Numbered from the stretch's first letter, positions 46,097 through 55,660 are shown. The stretch: 64,000 nucleotides of DNA from Variovorax paradoxus (GCF_000834655.1 NZ_JXQQ01000008.1:186001-250000), one strand, 5' to 3'. Numbers and translations: made by a program. The notes: generated by a model not told the origin, from the sequence alone.

Positions 46097-46615
46097 TCAA
46101 TGCGCGATACGGCCTTCGCGGCTTTCGCAGAGCTCGTCGAGCACCAATGCATCGGGCTCGATGCCGGTGCTCCAGTGAACCATGAGCACGATGATCTTGA
46201 GTTCGTCGAGCGCCACCGGATCGCCCGGTGCCGCCATCGCGCGTTCGATCACGATCTCGCGCAATCCACACGACAGCACGTCCGACAGTTCGAGGAAACG
46301 GATGAAGCCGAGGCATTCGGCACCCAGGTGCTCCTGCTCGGCCTGGGAATAGACGCGCATGGCGTCGTCGGATTGGGGCAACGAGGCTTCGGGGGCTCCG
46401 CGGAAGCTGATCGTTGCGGTGGCATCGTCGTCGGGGTCGAGTTCCAGCTGTATGCCCTGCGTTGCGAGGCTCAGGCCGTCGAGCCAGTGCAGGGCATCGC
46501 GAATCTCGTCTGCCTCGAAGCCGTGGGCGCTGAGCTTGCGGCCCAGCTGTTCGGGTTCGGGGCAGGCATCGCCGCGCCAATAGTTTTCGTACACAAAAAC
46601 AAGCACTTCGAACAT
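46097..46615 (-). CDS. smg: Smg family protein (DUF494)
   Basis: The protein has 172 residues starting MFEVLVFVYENYW, the typical Smg beginning. Smg is a conserved cytoplasmic protein of unknown biochemical role encoded next to dprA and def-fmt in many proteobacteria. Conserved C-terminal LDELKIIVLMVHWS is present. It lies 34 bases after dprA on the same strand and ends against repeat copy 4. The topA gene often found next is not here. Confidence 0.92.
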   Translation of the reverse strand: MFEVLVFVYENYWRGDACPEPEQLGRKLSAHGFEADEIRDALHWLDGLSLATQGIQLELDPDDDATATISFRGAPEASLPQSDDAMRVYSQAEQEHLGAECLGFIRFLELSDVLSCGLREIVIERAMAAPGDPVALDELKIIVLMVHWSTGIEPDALVLDELCESREGRIAH

Positions 46616-46649
46616 GAGCCCAATATAGCCCACGAATGTGCGTGGCAGG

Positions 46650-47801
46650 CTAGGTGGAAGCCATTCGTTGGAAGAGTCCGCCGGGCAGTCGTGAAATGTG
46701 CCCGTCCAGTTCGAGCTCGAGCATCCTGGCCTGCAGCGCGGCTGCGCTCCATCCGGTGCGCGCGCTGAGGGCATCGAGGCTCACGGGTTCGAAGCCGAGC
46801 GCGTCGAGCAGCGGGTCTTCGGAGGCTGGTGCGTCATTGCCGCCGTGTCCGTTCGAGGCTGCGGCGTTTGCCACGCCGTTCGTGCGCAGCGGGGGCAGTT
46901 CTTCGAGGATGTCGGCCACCGACTCGACCAGCTTGGCGCCCTGGCGGATCAGCGCATGGCAGCCACGCGATTGCGGCGAGTGGATCGAGCCCGGGATGGC
47001 GAACACTTCCTTGCCCTGCTCCGAGGTGAGCCGTGCGGTGATGAGCGAGCCGGACGCCAACGCCGCCTCGACCACCAGCGTGCCGCGCGCCAGACCCGCG
47101 ATCAGCCGGTTGCGCTTCGGAAAATTCTGCGTGAGGGGCGGCGTGCCGAGCGGCAGCTCGCTCACGATCAGCCCCTGCAGGGTGATGCGGTGCGCGAGGT
47201 CGCGATGCCGCGCGGGGTACACGCGGTCCAGGCCCGTGCCGACCACGGCCACCGTGGCGAGCCGCGGCGCATCGCCGGCGGCATCGAGCGCGCCCTGGTG
47301 CGCCGCGCCATCGACCCCCAGCGCCAGTCCAGAGATCACGGGCACCCCCGCATCGCCCAGCGCGCGGGCAAAGCTGCGCGCGTTGGTGGCGCCTTGCGGC
47401 GTCGGGTTGCGGCTGCCGACGACGGCGACGCTGTGCTGCAGCTGCGTGAGGTCGAAGTCCGCGGCGCCCAGCACATAGAGCATCAGCGGCGGGTCGGCCA
47501 TCTCGAGCAGCGACGCGGGGTAGCCGGCATCGCCAAGCGTGACGAGGCGGCGGGTGACGCCGCTGGCGTCGGCCGTTTGCAGCCACTGCCAGGTCTGGTC
47601 GACCGCCGCCTGAAGGCCTTGGGGTGCCTGCTGGAGGGCATCTGCCTGCGCCGAGCTGACGACCTGCCGCAGCCCGGCATTGCCTTGCCCGAAAACCCCT
47701 TCGGGCAGGCCGAAGGCCGCGAGCAGCTTGCGCGCGGTGCCGTCGCCGATGCCCGGCGTCAGTGAAAGCCGCAGCCAGCCTGCGAGTTCTGCGCGTTCCA
47801 A
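46650..47801 (-). CDS. dprA: DNA-processing protein DprA
   Basis: The protein has 383 residues. An N-terminal SAM-like region (LSLTPGIGDGTARKLL) is followed by the Rossmann-like DprA core with VAVVGSRNPTPQG, VISGLALGVDGAAHQGAL, GTGLDRVYPARH and FPKRNRLIAGLARGTLVVEA. A C-terminal winged-helix-like domain (DALSARTGWSAAALQARMLELELDGHI) follows. DprA loads RecA on incoming single-stranded DNA in natural transformation. It is in the conserved LysM-dprA-smg run opposite def-fmt. Confidence 0.95.
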   Translation of the reverse strand: MERAELAGWLRLSLTPGIGDGTARKLLAAFGLPEGVFGQGNAGLRQVVSSAQADALQQAPQGLQAAVDQTWQWLQTADASGVTRRLVTLGDAGYPASLLEMADPPLMLYVLGAADFDLTQLQHSVAVVGSRNPTPQGATNARSFARALGDAGVPVISGLALGVDGAAHQGALDAAGDAPRLATVAVVGTGLDRVYPARHRDLAHRITLQGLIVSELPLGTPPLTQNFPKRNRLIAGLARGTLVVEAALASGSLITARLTSEQGKEVFAIPGSIHSPQSRGCHALIRQGAKLVESVADILEELPPLRTNGVANAAASNGHGGNDAPASEDPLLDALGFEPVSLDALSARTGWSAAALQARMLELELDGHISRLPGGLFQRMAST

Positions 47802-47838
47802 ACGGGTACGGGCGAGGACGTGGGCGCCGGAAAGCCGA

Positions 47839-49056
47839 TCAGGGGTTGACGAGGAAGTCGCCCGCCTTCGGCGTGTCGTTGATCTCCAGCACCAGGGCGT
47901 AAGAGACCTTCTCGAAAGTGCGGAACACCATCAGGAGACCGATGCGTTCGTTCGGCAGCTTGATGGTTTCCTTGCGCGCGCCGGTGCGGTCGAGGATGGT
48001 TTCGCCGTTCTTCAGGATGGCCAGCACGTGGCCGCTGTCGATGCCGTCGCGCGTGCCCTTGTTGATGGCCACCACCTGGTTCTGCGCCGCGAACTGCACC
48101 GCGTTGCCGTAGACCGAGATGATCCGGCCGTCGACCTGCGTCGAAGGCGCGCGGGGCGCGTAGCTCAAGAGCTGGCGCGGCGGCTCGGGCAGCAGGCGGT
48201 CGCCGGCGCGCATTTCTTCGCGCGACGCCACGATGTCGATGCTGGCCGGAACGACCGTGATGATGTCCTTGTCGTCGACCGTCTCGATGGTGGTCGACTC
48301 GCCGCGCTGCAGCTGGGCCTTGCCCAGGTACTGCGCCTCGTAGCCGAGGATCTCGCCCGTGCCCGGGTCCTTCAGTGGCGTGGCGTTGCGGAAGATGCGG
48401 TAGTGCTGCACGGGGCCCGGCACCTCGACCAGCGGCGTCTCGGGGTTGCCGCGGGCGTAGGCCCGGTCGCCGCGCGACAGCAGCACGCGGCTGTCGTTGC
48501 CGGCGACGATGCGCGGCGCGCTATCTAGCGTGTTGGCGTCCACGACGATCGGCTCGCTGAGGAAGGGTTCGATCAGGCTCGGGTTGAGCGTGGGCAACGC
48601 CATGCCGGCCAGTGAATCGAAACGGGTGCGTGGTGACAGCTTGATGGTGCCGCCGTCGCCGCTCACGCCGCCGCGGCGGGTGGTCAGGCGTGCCCGGCCG
48701 CCACTCTTGTCCAGGTAGAGAACCTGGCCGGGGTAGATGCGGTGGGGGTTGGCGATCTCGTTGATGTTCATGCCCCACAGCTCCGGCCAGCGCCAGGGGC
48801 GCAGCAGGTAGAGGCGGGAGATGGCCCAGAGCGTATCGCCGGGCTTGACCGTGTATTCGTCGGGTGCCCGGGGCGACAGCTCGCTCAGCGGAACGCCCGC
48901 CTGGGCGGTCTGCTGTGCGGTGGCGCGCTGCTGAGGTGTGACAGGATAGTTTTGTGCCCAGGCCGTGGTGGCGCCGCAACTGCCGATTACCGCCAGGGCG
49001 GTCAGCGTGGCGAAGAGATTGGGGCGCTGGCGTTCGGTGGATCTGAGCTTTTTCAT
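47839..49056 (-). CDS. LysM-domain exported protein
   Basis: The protein has 405 residues starting MKKLRSTERQ. The signal peptide ends near TTAWAQ. One LysM domain (about residues 65-115, YTVKPGDTLWAISRLYL...IYPGQVLYLD) binds peptidoglycan. The remaining about 280 residues form a conserved beta-rich region (GYEAQYLGKAQLQRGE, FEKVSYALVLEI) of unknown role, possibly forming a surface or envelope scaffold. This gene next to dprA and divergent from def is a standard arrangement in Burkholderiales. Confidence 0.9.
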   Translation of the reverse strand: MKKLRSTERQRPNLFATLTALAVIGSCGATTAWAQNYPVTPQQRATAQQTAQAGVPLSELSPRAPDEYTVKPGDTLWAISRLYLLRPWRWPELWGMNINEIANPHRIYPGQVLYLDKSGGRARLTTRRGGVSGDGGTIKLSPRTRFDSLAGMALPTLNPSLIEPFLSEPIVVDANTLDSAPRIVAGNDSRVLLSRGDRAYARGNPETPLVEVPGPVQHYRIFRNATPLKDPGTGEILGYEAQYLGKAQLQRGESTTIETVDDKDIITVVPASIDIVASREEMRAGDRLLPEPPRQLLSYAPRAPSTQVDGRIISVYGNAVQFAAQNQVVAINKGTRDGIDSGHVLAILKNGETILDRTGARKETIKLPNERIGLLMVFRTFEKVSYALVLEINDTPKAGDFLVNP

Positions 49057-49216
49057 GTCTGGATGGGTGAGCGCGCGACGTATCGCTGCGCATACGAATC
49101 TCACAATTTGCTACGAATTCTGCGCCCGAAGCCCTTGGAAGGGCAACGTTTTCGGGCCTGCGGGGCGCCCGGCGTCGCGGAATTGGCGAAAATAGCCACA
49201 ACTTCCCCCCGATTTC

Positions 49217-49735
49217 ATGGCCAAACGAATCATTCTGAGTTACCCGGACAAGCGCCTGCACACGGTGGCCAAGCCGGTGCAGGGCGTCGATGCGCGCGTC
49301 AAGGCCCTGGTTGCCGACATGCTGGAGACCATGTACGACGCCGAAGGCATCGGCCTGGCGGCCACCCAGGTCGACGTGCACGAGCGGCTCGTCGTCATCG
49401 ATGTCTCCGAAGAGCGCAACAAGCCGATCGTGCTGATCAACCCCGAAATAACCTGGGCGAGCGACGAGAAGGTACTCAACGAAGAGGGCTGCCTCTCCGT
49501 GCCTGGCATCTACGACGGCGTGATGCGCTCCACCTCGGTCAAGGTCCAGGCGCTCGACGAAAACGGCGAAATGCGCACCATCGAGGCCGAGGGCCTCCTG
49601 GCCGTGTGCATCCAGCACGAACTCGACCACCTGCTGGGCAAGGTCTTCGTCGAATACCTCTCGCCTCTCAAGCGCAACCGCATCAAGAGCAAGCTGCTCA
49701 AGCAACAGCGCGAAGAAATGCGCGAACGGGCCTGA
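49217..49735 (+). CDS. def: Peptide deformylase
   Basis: The protein has 172 residues with the three motifs of type I deformylases: [13 protein letters not shown] and QHELDHL, which provide Gln, Cys and His-Glu-His for metal binding and catalysis. It removes the N-formyl group from nascent proteins. fmt, which makes formyl-Met-tRNA, is two genes downstream in the same direction, with a small lipoprotein gene in between. Confidence 0.96.
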   Translation: MAKRIILSYPDKRLHTVAKPVQGVDARVKALVADMLETMYDAEGIGLAATQVDVHERLVVIDVSEERNKPIVLINPEITWASDEKVLNEEGCLSVPGIYDGVMRSTSVKVQALDENGEMRTIEAEGLLAVCIQHELDHLLGKVFVEYLSPLKRNRIKSKLLKQQREEMRERA

Positions 49736-49740
49736 ACCTC

Positions 49741-50238
49741 ATGACATTGCGCAGCCTCGGCTCCCTCGCGGCATTGGCGGTTCTTGCGGCCGTTGCCGGC
49801 TGTGCCAACGAGCCTACCCGCGTCCAGCCCGGCGCCACGGCCGCCGACACCCTGCAGCGCCTGGGTGCGCCCACCGGCCGCTATCCGCTCAACAACGGCG
49901 GCGAGCGCCTGCAGTATTCGCGCATGCCGGCCGGCTTCGAGGTCACCGACATCGATGTGGACGCCTCGGGCAAGGTGGTCTCGGTGACCCAGGTGCTCAA
50001 CGAAGCACGCTTCGGCTACGACATCAAGGTCAACCAGTGGCGCCAGAACGATGTCATGGCGTTCTACGGCCGTCCGTACCAGATCGACCGCGTGAGCTCC
50101 TTCGACGGCGTCGTCTGGACATGGCGCTACAAGGCAGTGAACGAGCGGCGCATGCTCTATATCTATATCGACCCGACCGGCGTGGTCCGTCGCTATCACA
50201 CGGGGGATGACCTCGAATTCGAACGGGTCCGGGATTGA
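49741..50238 (+). CDS. Small lipoprotein between def and fmt
   Basis: The protein has 165 residues. The N-terminus [13 protein letters not shown] ends in a lipobox, so the mature protein should be lipid-anchored at Cys about 20. The body ([18 protein letters not shown] ... [22 protein letters not shown]) has two tandem segments of roughly 60 residues that each look like a small BamE/OmlA-type fold. The resemblance is weak and I give no function. It starts 5 bases after def and overlaps fmt by four bases. Confidence 0.82.
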   Translation: MTLRSLGSLAALAVLAAVAGCANEPTRVQPGATAADTLQRLGAPTGRYPLNNGGERLQYSRMPAGFEVTDIDVDASGKVVSVTQVLNEARFGYDIKVNQWRQNDVMAFYGRPYQIDRVSSFDGVVWTWRYKAVNERRMLYIYIDPTGVVRRYHTGDDLEFERVRD

Positions 50239-51188
50239 GCCGGCTCAAGGTCGCTTTTGCGGGCACGCCCGAGTTCGCGCGCGTCGCCCTGGAGGCCATC
50301 GCCGCCGCCGGCCATGACATCGTCCTGGTGCTGAGCCAGCCCGACCGGCCTGCGGGTCGCGGCATGAAGCTGCAGGCATCCCCCGTCAAGCAGTGCGCCG
50401 TCGCCAACAACTGGCCGGTCGCGCAGCCACGGAGCCTGCGCCTGGACGGCAAATACCCCGACGAAGCAGCCATCGGTCGCGATGCCCTGCAGGAGGCCCA
50501 GCCCGACGTGATGGTGGTCGCTGCCTACGGGCTCATCCTGCCGCAGTGGGTGCTCGACCTGCCCGCGCACGGGTGCCTGAACATCCACGCGAGCCTGCTG
50601 CCGCGCTGGCGCGGCGCGGCGCCCATCCACCGCGCCATCGAAACCGGCGACCCGGAAACCGGCATCACCATCATGCAGATGGACGCTGGCCTGGACACCG
50701 GCGACATGCTGCTGCGCGAAGCCGTCGCCATCGGCGCCGACAACACCGCCCGCCTGCACGACCGCCTGGCCGCGCTCGGCGGCCGGATGATCGTAGAAGC
50801 ACTGGCGAACCTCGGCAGCTTGACCCGCACGCCGCAGCCGGCCGAGGGCGTCACCTACGCCAACAAGGTCGAAAAACACGAGGCGCAGATCGACTGGGCC
50901 CAGTCCGCCGATGCCATCGTGCGACGCATCCGGGCATTCGATCCGTTTCCGGGCGCCAACAGCCCGCTCGACGGCGAGACCGTCAAGCTCTGGACCGCAC
51001 ACGCGGTGCCCGCCGATGCCTCGGCCGCGCCAGGCACGATCCTGGCCGTCAGCGACACCGGCGTCGCGGTGGCAGCGGGCGATGCCGGCGTGATGCTCAC
51101 GGAGCTCCAGCGCCCGGGCGGCAAGCGTTTGCCCGTGGCCGATTTCCTGCGGGGCTTCGACCTGAAGCCCGGGCAGGTATTCGGCTGA
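50235..51188 (+). CDS. fmt: Methionyl-tRNA formyltransferase
   Basis: The protein has 317 residues. [18 protein letters not shown] begins the formyltransferase domain. [12 protein letters not shown] and [23 protein letters not shown] (folate/catalytic region with Asn-His) are diagnostic, and the C-terminal tRNA-binding domain follows. It formylates initiator Met-tRNA. The start is TTG 50235, overlapping the lipoprotein stop as TTGA; no better ATG exists nearby. The weak start may be balanced by translational coupling. Confidence 0.94.
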   Translation: MSRLKVAFAGTPEFARVALEAIAAAGHDIVLVLSQPDRPAGRGMKLQASPVKQCAVANNWPVAQPRSLRLDGKYPDEAAIGRDALQEAQPDVMVVAAYGLILPQWVLDLPAHGCLNIHASLLPRWRGAAPIHRAIETGDPETGITIMQMDAGLDTGDMLLREAVAIGADNTARLHDRLAALGGRMIVEALANLGSLTRTPQPAEGVTYANKVEKHEAQIDWAQSADAIVRRIRAFDPFPGANSPLDGETVKLWTAHAVPADASAAPGTILAVSDTGVAVAAGDAGVMLTELQRPGGKRLPVADFLRGFDLKPGQVFG

Positions 51189-51928
51189 TGTTTCTTTCGC
51201 AAGCCATCCGCCAGCGCCCCGAATTCCGCAAGGGCATCCGCGACATGTCGTCGGCCGCGCTGGGCATCGGTGCCTGGGGCCTGATGACCGGCGTGGCCAT
51301 GGTCAAGTCGAACATGAGCGTGGTCGAGGCGGTGGCGATGACGCTGTTCGTCTATGCCGGCAGTTCGCAGCTTGCGGCCATTCCGCTGCTCTTCGCGGGC
51401 GCGCCGGCGTGGGTGATCCTGGCGACGGGCTTCTGCGTCAACCTGCGCTTCGTGGTCTTCAGCCTGCACCTGCGGCCCTACCTCATGCACATGCCGCGCT
51501 GGCGGCGCCTCACGCACGGCTACCTGACGGCGGACCTGAGCTACGCGCTCTTCACGAAGCAGTACCCTGCGCCCCCCGTGACCCTTGCCGAGCAGCAGTC
51601 GCAGGAGGCCTACCTCACCGGCAACTACTTCGTGACCTGGTGTTCGTGGATGGGCATGAGCCTGCTGGGCATTGCGCTGGCCAACTTCATTCCGCAGACC
51701 TGGGGCCTGGGCTTCGCGGGCGTGCTGAGCCTGGTGGCGATCGTCTGCTCGATGGCGACGACGCCGTTGCGCGTGCTGGCCGCGCTGATCGCCGGCGCCA
51801 CCGCCGTCGCGGCCTATGCGCTGCCGCTCAAGCTCAACATCGTCGTGGCCATCGGTGCCGCGGTGCTGCTGTGCTTCTGGCTCGAGAAGCAGTTCGGGCT
51901 CGACCCCGACGCGGAGGACGCCAAGTGA
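51188..51928 (+). CDS. azlC: AzlC-family amino acid exporter large subunit
   Basis: The protein has 246 residues with about seven hydrophobic helices. FRKGIRDMSSAALGIGAWGLMTG and YAGSSQLAAIPLL are AzlC landmarks. With AzlD it exports branched-chain or similar amino acids. Its ATG overlaps the fmt stop by one base (TGATG), extending the def-fmt transcript. Confidence 0.9.
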   Translation: MFLSQAIRQRPEFRKGIRDMSSAALGIGAWGLMTGVAMVKSNMSVVEAVAMTLFVYAGSSQLAAIPLLFAGAPAWVILATGFCVNLRFVVFSLHLRPYLMHMPRWRRLTHGYLTADLSYALFTKQYPAPPVTLAEQQSQEAYLTGNYFVTWCSWMGMSLLGIALANFIPQTWGLGFAGVLSLVAIVCSMATTPLRVLAALIAGATAVAAYALPLKLNIVVAIGAAVLLCFWLEKQFGLDPDAEDAK

Positions 51929-52260
51929 GAGGCACCGACCTGTGGACGCTGGGCGTCATCGCCGGCCTGGCACTCGTCACGGTGCTCACGCGCTGCTTCT
52001 TCTTCATCCTCGACCGTCCCTGGGGCCTGCCCGACTGGGCGCACCGCGCGCTGCACTACGCGCCGGCCGCGGCGCTGGCTGGCGTGATCGCGCCCGAGAT
52101 CGTCATGACGCAGGGCCACCTGATCACCACGCTGCACGATGCGCGCCTGTATGCGGCCGTCGTCGGCGGCGCGTACTACTTCTGGCGCCGCGGCGTGCTC
52201 GGCACGATGCTGGCAGGCATGGCGGTGTACCTGCCGCTGCATCTCTGGCAGGGCTGGTAG
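51925..52260 (+). CDS. azlD: AzlD-family amino acid exporter small subunit
   Basis: The protein has 111 residues with three to four membrane helices and the family stretch LTRCFFFIL...PDWAHRALHYAPAAALAGVIAPE. It starts at GTG 51925, overlapping the azlC stop as GTGA. It partners AzlC. It is convergent with the flavin hydroxylase gene, with only four bases between stops. Confidence 0.9.
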   Translation: MRGTDLWTLGVIAGLALVTVLTRCFFFILDRPWGLPDWAHRALHYAPAAALAGVIAPEIVMTQGHLITTLHDARLYAAVVGGAYYFWRRGVLGTMLAGMAVYLPLHLWQGW

Positions 52261-52264
52261 GCCT

Positions 52265-53905
52265 TCAGCGCAGGGCCAAGGCCGTGCGCAGCGCGGCGGC
52301 GATGGCATCGGGCGTGGCGTTCGAAAGCGTCGCGGCGCGGTAGGCGTCGGGGCGCACGAGCACGAAGCTGCCGGCTTCATGAAGGCCGAGGTGGGCCGAC
52401 AATTTTTCGTCGGCCTGCAGCGTCGGCAAGCCGCTGTCCCCGCCGATGGCGAGCAGGCGCAGCGGCAGCGATGCGGTCGCGTTCATCGCCTCCCTGGCTT
52501 CGTCGCTCGTGGGGTTCAACCAGAGGCCGATGCATCGGGTGCCGTCGGCCAGCAGCTGCATCAACGACGTCTCGCGGCCATCGGCCCAGCGCATCGGCAG
52601 GTTCTGCAGCGAGCGCCCGCCCTCGGGCAATTGCGGCGCGGCAGGGTAGTCGTTGGCGACCGACATGCGCCCGGTGTTCACCAGCGCCCGCGCGAACGGA
52701 TGGCGCGCCGCCAGCGCCACCACCGCCCGCCGCAGCAGGTGCTCGGCCGGCGAACGCGGCGCGAGGAAACGCGCCGAGCGGCTGGTCACCCGCAGGTTCT
52801 CCTGCGCGGCGGGCTGGCGCTCCGCGTCGTAGCTGTCGAGCAGCGCATCGCCCGCCTGCCCCTGCGCGACCAGCGCCAGCTTCCAGCCGAGGTTCGCCGC
52901 ATCCTGGATGCCGCTGTTGCCGCCGCGCGCGCCGAAGGGGCTCACCACGTGCGCCGCATCGCCGATGAAGAACACGCGGCCGTGGCGAAAGCGCTCGAGC
53001 AGATGGTCGCGGTAGCCGTACGGGCCGATCCAGACGAACTCGAATTCCACGTCCGGCCCGAGTTGCTCCCGCAGCCGCGCGCCCGCCACTTCGGGGCGGC
53101 TGATGTGGGCCGTGTCGCAGTCCTCGGGCATCTGGTAGTCGATGCGCCACACGCCGTCGGCCATCAGGTGCTGCCAGACGCCGCGGCCTTCGTTGAAGGG
53201 CGCGTCCACCCAGGTCCAGCGCTCGGTGGGCAGCGGCTTGGCAAAGCGCACGTCGCTGATGCACCAGCGGTCGGTGCTGCGCGACGCATGCGCCTCGATG
53301 CCCAGCTGCGTGCGGATCGGGCTGTTGGCGCCGGTCGCGTCGATCAGCCGGTCGGCCTCGATCGCGTAGCTGCCCGCCGGCGTCTCGATGTCCAGGCGCA
53401 CGCCATCGGCCAGCTGTTCGACGCGCGTCACGCGGCTCTTCCAGCGCACGTCGGTCAGCCCGAGCTCGAGGATGCGCTCGACCAGGAACCACTCGACATA
53501 GAACTGCTGCAGGTTGATGAACGGCGGCTGCTTCGAGACGCTCGCCGCCTGCAGGTTGAAGTTGTAGACCTCCTCGACGCCCGAGAAGGTGCGCCCGAAC
53601 GACCAGGTGATGCCCTTGGCCGCGATGCGTCCGCAGATGCCCAGGCGCTCGAAGATCTCCAGGCTCTTCTGCGCATAGCAGATGCCGCGCGATGACGCGC
53701 CGCGCACGCCGACGGTGTCGTCCTCGTCCAGCAGCACCGCGCGCACGCCGCGTCGCGCGAGGTCGCAGGCCAGCGTGAGCCCCGAGGGGCCGGCACCGAC
53801 GATCACGATCGGATGGCGAACGATCTCGCCGCTGCCCAGTTCGGGCGGCGGCTCGAATGGCCAGGCCGGCAGCTCGTACGCCGGTGCGAACGCGAAGGTT
53901 TCCAT
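52265..53905 (-). CDS. FAD-dependent aromatic hydroxylase (MhpA/PheA-TfdB type)
   Basis: The protein has 546 residues. The N-terminal FAD motif IVIVGAGPSGLTLACDLARRGV is at about residues 33-54. The DG-type region is DRLIDATGANSPIRTQLG, and the second FAD contact is GRVFFIGDAAHVVSPFGARGGNSGIQDAANL. A C-terminal thioredoxin-like region ends the chain. Such class A monooxygenases hydroxylate phenolic rings with NAD(P)H and oxygen. It is the last gene of a three-gene run with an alpha/beta hydrolase and a VOC protein, which suggests an aromatic ring-cleavage route. Substrate unknown. Confidence 0.87.
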   Translation of the reverse strand: METFAFAPAYELPAWPFEPPPELGSGEIVRHPIVIVGAGPSGLTLACDLARRGVRAVLLDEDDTVGVRGASSRGICYAQKSLEIFERLGICGRIAAKGITWSFGRTFSGVEEVYNFNLQAASVSKQPPFINLQQFYVEWFLVERILELGLTDVRWKSRVTRVEQLADGVRLDIETPAGSYAIEADRLIDATGANSPIRTQLGIEAHASRSTDRWCISDVRFAKPLPTERWTWVDAPFNEGRGVWQHLMADGVWRIDYQMPEDCDTAHISRPEVAGARLREQLGPDVEFEFVWIGPYGYRDHLLERFRHGRVFFIGDAAHVVSPFGARGGNSGIQDAANLGWKLALVAQGQAGDALLDSYDAERQPAAQENLRVTSRSARFLAPRSPAEHLLRRAVVALAARHPFARALVNTGRMSVANDYPAAPQLPEGGRSLQNLPMRWADGRETSLMQLLADGTRCIGLWLNPTSDEAREAMNATASLPLRLLAIGGDSGLPTLQADEKLSAHLGLHEAGSFVLVRPDAYRAATLSNATPDAIAAALRTALALR

Positions 53906-53912
53906 CGATCGT

Positions 53913-55034
53913 CTAGAGCGCGTGGGCGAACCCGGCGATGGCGTCCGCCGCTTGCGGGATCAGCTCGGGCTGGCCCGCCAGGTAATGGTTGCCGCCCACG
54001 ATGTCGACGTTGCGGATGCGCGCGCCGCCCGCGGCCATCCACGCGTCGCGCGTGCTCGGAAAGGTGGATTGATCGCCCGTGTAGGTCAGCAGCAGCTTGG
54101 GCACCGTGGTGCGCGCGAGATTGACCGGCCCATCGGCCTGCGAGCGCGACGACCATTGCGAGAGGAATGCGGTGAGCGAAGTGGTTCGGCCCATCGCATT
54201 GGCCGAGTAGTTCACTTGCCGCGCATCGCCCCACACGCTGCCGGGCAGGCGGTCGTTGGCATCGAGCGACAGGTCCACGCAGCGCGGGTCGGCATGCGTG
54301 CGGTACACGATGAAGGTCTGGTCGCGCGGTGCGCCCGGCGTGTTGCGCAGCAACGCGAGGCGGTCGATGCACCACTGCTCGATGCGGTCCAGCCGCGCCT
54401 TCTGCGCTGCGCTGAAGCGCGCGAGAAATTCGACGTCGTAGGGCACGCGATGCCGCGGGTCGTACATGTCCAGGTCGGGGTCCATCGACAGGGGATCGTG
54501 CTCGTCGGTGACCGAGGGGTCGATCCAGTCGCGCATCAGTCGCGTGCGGCCCAGGTGCGCGGCGCACAGCGCGATGCCGTCCACCGGCGGCAGGTCGCTC
54601 GGGTGCAGGTGCGTCGGATCGCCGTCGGGCAAATGCGTGGCGGTGAGGTGCTCGGCCTGCGCCTGGTAGAAGGCCGCGAGCGCTGCGCCGCCCGAGTTGC
54701 CGACGAGGAACACCTTCTCGTAGCCGGCTTCGCGCAGGTACCGCACACCGGCGCCCAGGTCCTGGATCGCGCGCTCCATCAGCAGCACCGTGTCGTTGCC
54801 CACGAAGCGCGAGTTCAACCCCATGCAGCAGATGCCGCGCTCGGCCAGCGGACCGATGAGGTAGTGGCCCATGAAATTACTGGTCGGATGCATCACGATG
54901 GCCGCGACCTTCTTCGGACCCTGCGGCGCGCGGTACGCGCCGTAGATGCGCGGGCGCAGCAACTGCAGGCCCGACTGGCTTTCCATCGCCGCGCCGGGCT
55001 TCACGTCGATGACGGCGAGTTGAAGGTCAGACAT
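53913..55034 (-). CDS. Alpha/beta hydrolase of aromatic-catabolism cluster
   Basis: The protein has 373 residues starting MSDLQLAVIDVK. AAIVMHPTSNFMGHYLIGPLAERG and VFLVGNSGGAALAAFYQ contain the oxyanion region and nucleophile elbow G-N-S-G-G. A late Asp (LTYTGDQSTFP) and His (VGGNHYLAG) complete a plausible triad. It could hydrolyse a ring-cleavage product or an ester. It overlaps the VOC gene by eight bases and lies seven bases upstream of the hydroxylase gene. Confidence 0.82.
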   Translation of the reverse strand: MSDLQLAVIDVKPGAAMESQSGLQLLRPRIYGAYRAPQGPKKVAAIVMHPTSNFMGHYLIGPLAERGICCMGLNSRFVGNDTVLLMERAIQDLGAGVRYLREAGYEKVFLVGNSGGAALAAFYQAQAEHLTATHLPDGDPTHLHPSDLPPVDGIALCAAHLGRTRLMRDWIDPSVTDEHDPLSMDPDLDMYDPRHRVPYDVEFLARFSAAQKARLDRIEQWCIDRLALLRNTPGAPRDQTFIVYRTHADPRCVDLSLDANDRLPGSVWGDARQVNYSANAMGRTTSLTAFLSQWSSRSQADGPVNLARTTVPKLLLTYTGDQSTFPSTRDAWMAAGGARIRNVDIVGGNHYLAGQPELIPQAADAIAGFAHAL

Positions 55035-55575
55035 TCGAGGCGCCCTTTGCTGCACGAAGCCCCGCCTTGCGCGCCGTCCACGCATCGAGGTCCGCGCGCG
55101 CGTGCCGCGCATGCGCATCCATCTCCGCCTGCGGCACGGTCGGCGTCGTCAGTTCCAGGCGAATGCCGTTGGGATCGAAGAAGTAGATCGATTCGATGAT
55201 GTGGTGGTCGGTCACCCCCAGCACCTCGACACCCGCGCCTTCGAGCCGCGCCTTGGCGGCCAGCAGGTCGTCCACCGAGTCGACGCGCAGCGCGATGTGG
55301 TTGACCCAGGCGGGTGTGTTGGGCGAAGGCAGCGCGGCGGTGTCGTCGCCAAGGTCGAAGAAGGCGATGTAGGAGCCGTCGCGCATCTGGAAAAAGATGT
55401 GTACGTAGGGGCAGTATTCGCCCGTGCTCGGCACGTGGTCGCTCTGGATGATGTGCGCCAGCGGCAGGCCCAGCAGGTCTTCGTAGAAGTGGCGGGTCTC
55501 TTCGCTGTCGCGGCAGCGCCAGGCGAAGTGGTGAAGGCCCCGGACAGGTGGCGCGGTGTTGGCGGTCGTCGGCAT
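55027..55575 (-). CDS. VOC-family (glyoxalase/extradiol dioxygenase-like) protein
   Basis: The protein has 182 residues starting at MPTTANTAPPV with GGAG upstream. A single VOC module carries candidate metal ligands: His in GLHHFAW, His in WVNHIALRV and Glu in GIRLELTT. In family terms this can be an extradiol dioxygenase, a glyoxalase or an isomerase; the neighbours (flavin hydroxylase, hydrolase) favour ring cleavage of a catechol-like intermediate. It is the first gene of the minus-strand operon and is divergent from lysR. Confidence 0.82.
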   Translation of the reverse strand: MPTTANTAPPVRGLHHFAWRCRDSEETRHFYEDLLGLPLAHIIQSDHVPSTGEYCPYVHIFFQMRDGSYIAFFDLGDDTAALPSPNTPAWVNHIALRVDSVDDLLAAKARLEGAGVEVLGVTDHHIIESIYFFDPNGIRLELTTPTVPQAEMDAHARHARADLDAWTARKAGLRAAKGASNV

Positions 55576-55636
55576 TCGGGTCTCCGTTGGAGCCGCTATT
55601 TGGCGATGCTGCGTCTTATGATGCAATCGAAATTAA

Positions 55637-55652
55637 TTCATCGATTGATGAA
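55637..55652. promoter_or_regulatory. Candidate LysR-type operator
   Basis: TTCATC-GATT-GATGAA is a perfect dyad in an AT-rich pocket between the divergent VOC and lysR genes, 8 bases before the lysR start. It contains a T-N11-A core as LysR regulators prefer. Autoregulation and activation of the divergent operon are inferred. Confidence 0.55.
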
Positions 55653-55660
55653 ATAGACGT

